DNA from: Anaeromyces robustus
Lineage: Eukaryota; Neocallimastigomycota; Neocallimastigomycetes; Neocallimastigales; Neocallimastigaceae
Length of the DNA stretch: 64,000 nt
Assembly: GCA_002104895.1 (NCBI GenBank)
Contig: MCFG01000086.1
Span: 45,001 to 109,000, forward strand
Reading direction: 5' to 3'
Shown: piece by piece, positions 59,201 to 64,000 of the stretch
Numbering within the stretch: position 1 is the first letter of the stretch
Layout of the letters: each line of letters begins with the position of its first letter
Made by a program: the position numbers and the translations under genes
The notes under the pieces: model-generated
What the model saw: only the letters and a program-made list of their open reading frames with translations
The model's database searches: none
Told to the model about the DNA's origin: nothing

Positions 59201-59830
59201 TATGATATTGATTTAGAAGAAATGGCTCAAAATGGCATAAGATATATTGTAGTAAATATTGAAAAAGGAAATAATGTTAAAGTTGGATGGATGGAGAGAA
59301 GAGCACTAAATTCCAGTGAAGCATTTAATCCTGAAAAACACCATCAAAACTTTAGTTTTAGTTATAAAAAAGATGCCTGTCCTTTCATTCTTGATTGTAA
59401 AACACGTGAATTTATATGGATTGATAAAGAATTTGATTATAATTATTATAGTGACTTTAGAAATATCCTACAACATATTGAAAATATGGATCAAGATCAA
59501 TCTAAGGTAATAAATACTATTACCGATAGTTATGAACGTAAAAAATATCTTATGAAACTCGAAAAGAATAAAAAATGTTATAACCGTAATCTTAAAGTTA
59601 AGCATTCCTTATTCTACTATTATTTAGAACCTTTAAAAATTTCCCTTAAAGAGTTAATTCAACTTCATATTCAAGCAAGAGGCGGTACTCAAGTGGAAAG
59701 TGAAGAAGAATTAGAAGAAGGTGATATAGCCTTTTTATCTGCTCCACCTTTACATAGAAAGGATAATATTCATTATATCTTTTATCATCAACAGGACACA
59801 ATTTTAACAAATTTCATGTCATTAAATTAA
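53186..59830 (+). CDS. 2214-residue repeat protein with TerD-like C-terminus, bacterial-like
   Basis: One uninterrupted exon. Three copies of a large helical module start near residues 8, 420 and 881. Each opens with IF(F/L)KR..K or VFLKRRNK and repeats landmarks such as KKCQLLYCILT, a CKWLYxxE segment, DEFYQ/DEFYK, IPNKxNL and VNDVLRLA. Each closes with a Tyr-rich W-containing stretch (WSRFFERIHP). After a divergent linker, residues ~1637-2214 carry LISEKKIEEAAQLLSRKPG with FLRQLDELI, a coiled coil (~1834-1912), and a beta-rich end with GIRYIVVNIEKG, GWMERRA and CPFILDCKTREFIWID. From memory, this order matches large bacterial cytoplasmic proteins (MXAN_6230/SCO0854 type) whose ends resemble TerD stress proteins, but those carry one module, not three. 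Asp/Asn low complexity (56118-56260) interrupts module 3. No catalytic motif seen; function unknown. Confidence 0.8.
56118..56262 (+). repeat. In-frame DENSI-type and poly-Asn repeat inside the giant gene
   Basis: Four tandem units of about 8 codons (DDENSIS-like, 24 bases each) run straight into an (AAT)n array encoding poly-Asn, all in frame. Confidence 0.9.
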
Positions 59831-62518
<2,688 letters not shown>

Positions 62519-64000
62519 ATGGAAAATACTAATTTAATAATAATAATAATTGTCTCTGTTATTCTTTTAACAGCAGGTACATATTTTAATAAATTTTAAA
62601 TTAACAAGTTTTTTTTTTTTTTTTTTTTAACAAAAAAATATAAAATCAATTATCAAATATATATATTTAATCATTATTAAAAAAAATATTCATTTATTAA
62701 TTTATTATTAATATTATATAAATTAATAAAATAATAGCCATATTAGTTATTCTAAAGTTAACAGGAAATAAAGAAAAGAAAGATACTTTTATTATTACCG
62801 GTATTTGCGATTCAGGAAAAACTTCATTATTCTTAAAAGTATATATTTATATACATTTTATATATACTAACAAATAAATAAATAAATATAAATATAAATA
62901 TAAATATAAAAGATTTTTTATTACTTTTAACTTATAATTTATTCATATAATTATAATTATATTTATTCTATTTATTCTTTTTTTCATTATACATAATAAT
63001 AATTATAAAATATCTTTTAGTTAAGAAATGATAAAACTAGAGAAACTCATACTTCTATTGCTGAAAATGAAGGAAGATTCCCATTAGCTGGAGAGGTTAT
63101 TATTATAAATCATTTAAAAATTATATCAATAATCATTAAAACAAATTGTTAAAAATAAGTCGTTTTAATGTATATGTATTTGTTTGCTTTTTTTTTTTCT
63201 TTCATAAAATTCTAATCAAATATTTAATTTGATATTTATGTTTATATGAAATATAATTTTTATATTGTATTTTTATTATAATAATAAAGGACGAAGAAAA
63301 GATATTCCATGTCATTGATTTCCCAGGACATTATAAATTAAGATACAAATATCAAGATTTCACACCAATTACTAAAGGTGTTATTTTTGTTGTTGATTCT
63401 TCTACTTTTACCAGAAATGAGAGAGAAGTTTCAGAATATTTATATGAAATTTTAGCTAATAAACATATTCAAGAAAATGAAATTTCAGTTTTAATTGTTT
63501 GTAATAAACAAGATTATTTAATAGCTTTACCAAAAGAAAGAATAAAGACATCTTTAGAAAATGAAATGTACGTTTATTTTATAATTTTTTTCTTTTTTTT
63601 TTTTTTTTTTTCTGATTTATTATCTATTATTTTATTATTTGATATATTTTTTATATATATAAATATTTCATATATATTTAAAAAAAATAAAAAATAAAAA
63701 ATAATAAAATATATATATATATTTATATTAAATTATTCAATATTTTTTTTAAGTATAATATATACTAATGTATTTTACTTTTATTTTTTATATTATTATT
63801 ATTTGTATTTATTTATTTATTTATTTATTTGATTATATAGTAATAATCTTCGTTCTACTAGAGCTGCTGGTGTTGAAGAGCAAGATGAAGATAATGTAGA
63901 CGATTTCTTAGGTTATGAAAATGAAAGTTTCAAATTTGAACATATTCCAAATCCAATTACATTTGTTGAATGTGAACTTAAGACTGGAAATGTTAATTCT
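62519..64000 (+). CDS. SRPRB: Signal recognition particle receptor subunit beta, 3' end beyond window
   Basis: Membrane-anchored small GTPase of the ER that holds the SRP receptor alpha subunit. Exons seen: 62519-62576, 62738-62838, 63021-63095, 63290-63567 and 63841 to the window end. They encode an N-terminal membrane helix (LIIIIIVSVILLTAG then AILVIL), then the GTPase: P-loop GICDSGKTSLF, switch region with THTSI, DFPGH (G3), FVVDSSTF and the NKQD base-recognition motif (G4) in IVCNKQDYLIALP. A Glu/Asp-rich insert (GVEEQDEDNVDDF) follows, then FVECELKTG, the G5-side strand. P-loop residues are GxxxxGKT as required. The final exon is cut by the window edge, so the C-terminal helix is not seen. 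All visible introns keep frame. Confidence 0.93.

Overview
The window looks like nuclear DNA of an early-diverging fungus, most likely an anaerobic gut fungus (Neocallimastigomycota). It is extremely AT-rich. The conserved genes carry many short GT-AG introns. Non-coding DNA is full of (TTTA)n, (TTA)n and homopolymer arrays, and coding regions carry Asn/Ser-rich low-complexity runs. The lineage call is inference from composition, gene content and one bacterial-like gene; no phylogeny was run. Gene models were built by eye from splice signals, reading phase and conserved protein motifs. Exon sums close in frame for every multi-exon model. || Layout, left to right: UTP7 (rRNA processing, minus, runs off the left edge); a DUF4604/KIAA1143-like protein (plus); dihydroorotase (minus); a short SLC10/BASS-type transporter (plus); DPH2 (plus); about 4 kb of repeat-rich spacer; a second SLC10/BASS paralog with a roughly 850-residue disordered tail (plus); elongin A-like (minus). 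|| From about 29.5 to 35.6 kb lies a different segment. It holds three intronless genes of viral flavour: an archaeo-eukaryotic primase domain (minus), an FtsJ-type RNA 2'-O-methyltransferase (plus) and a Cys/His-knuckle protein (plus). An island of about 600 bp with clearly higher GC and no recognisable gene follows directly. I read this as a candidate remnant of a Nucleocytoviricota-like (giant virus) insertion plus a separate insert. || The fungal gene set then resumes: a makorin-type RING/C3H protein (plus), CWC24/RNF113 splicing factor (minus), alpha-SNAP/SEC17 (minus) and RPL26 (plus, strongly codon-biased, with an inverted CCAAT pair upstream). Next is the most striking gene: an intronless 6.6-kb reading frame for 2214 residues. 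A helical module is repeated three times ahead of a C-terminal region resembling large bacterial cytoplasmic proteins with TerD-like ends. It looks like a bacterial acquisition whose N-terminal module was multiplied. The window ends inside the SRP receptor beta gene (plus). || The conserved genes do not form an operon or pathway; they are housekeeping functions (ribosome biogenesis, translation, splicing, trafficking, pyrimidine synthesis) separated by large repeat-filled spacers. No tRNA, rRNA or CRISPR array was seen.
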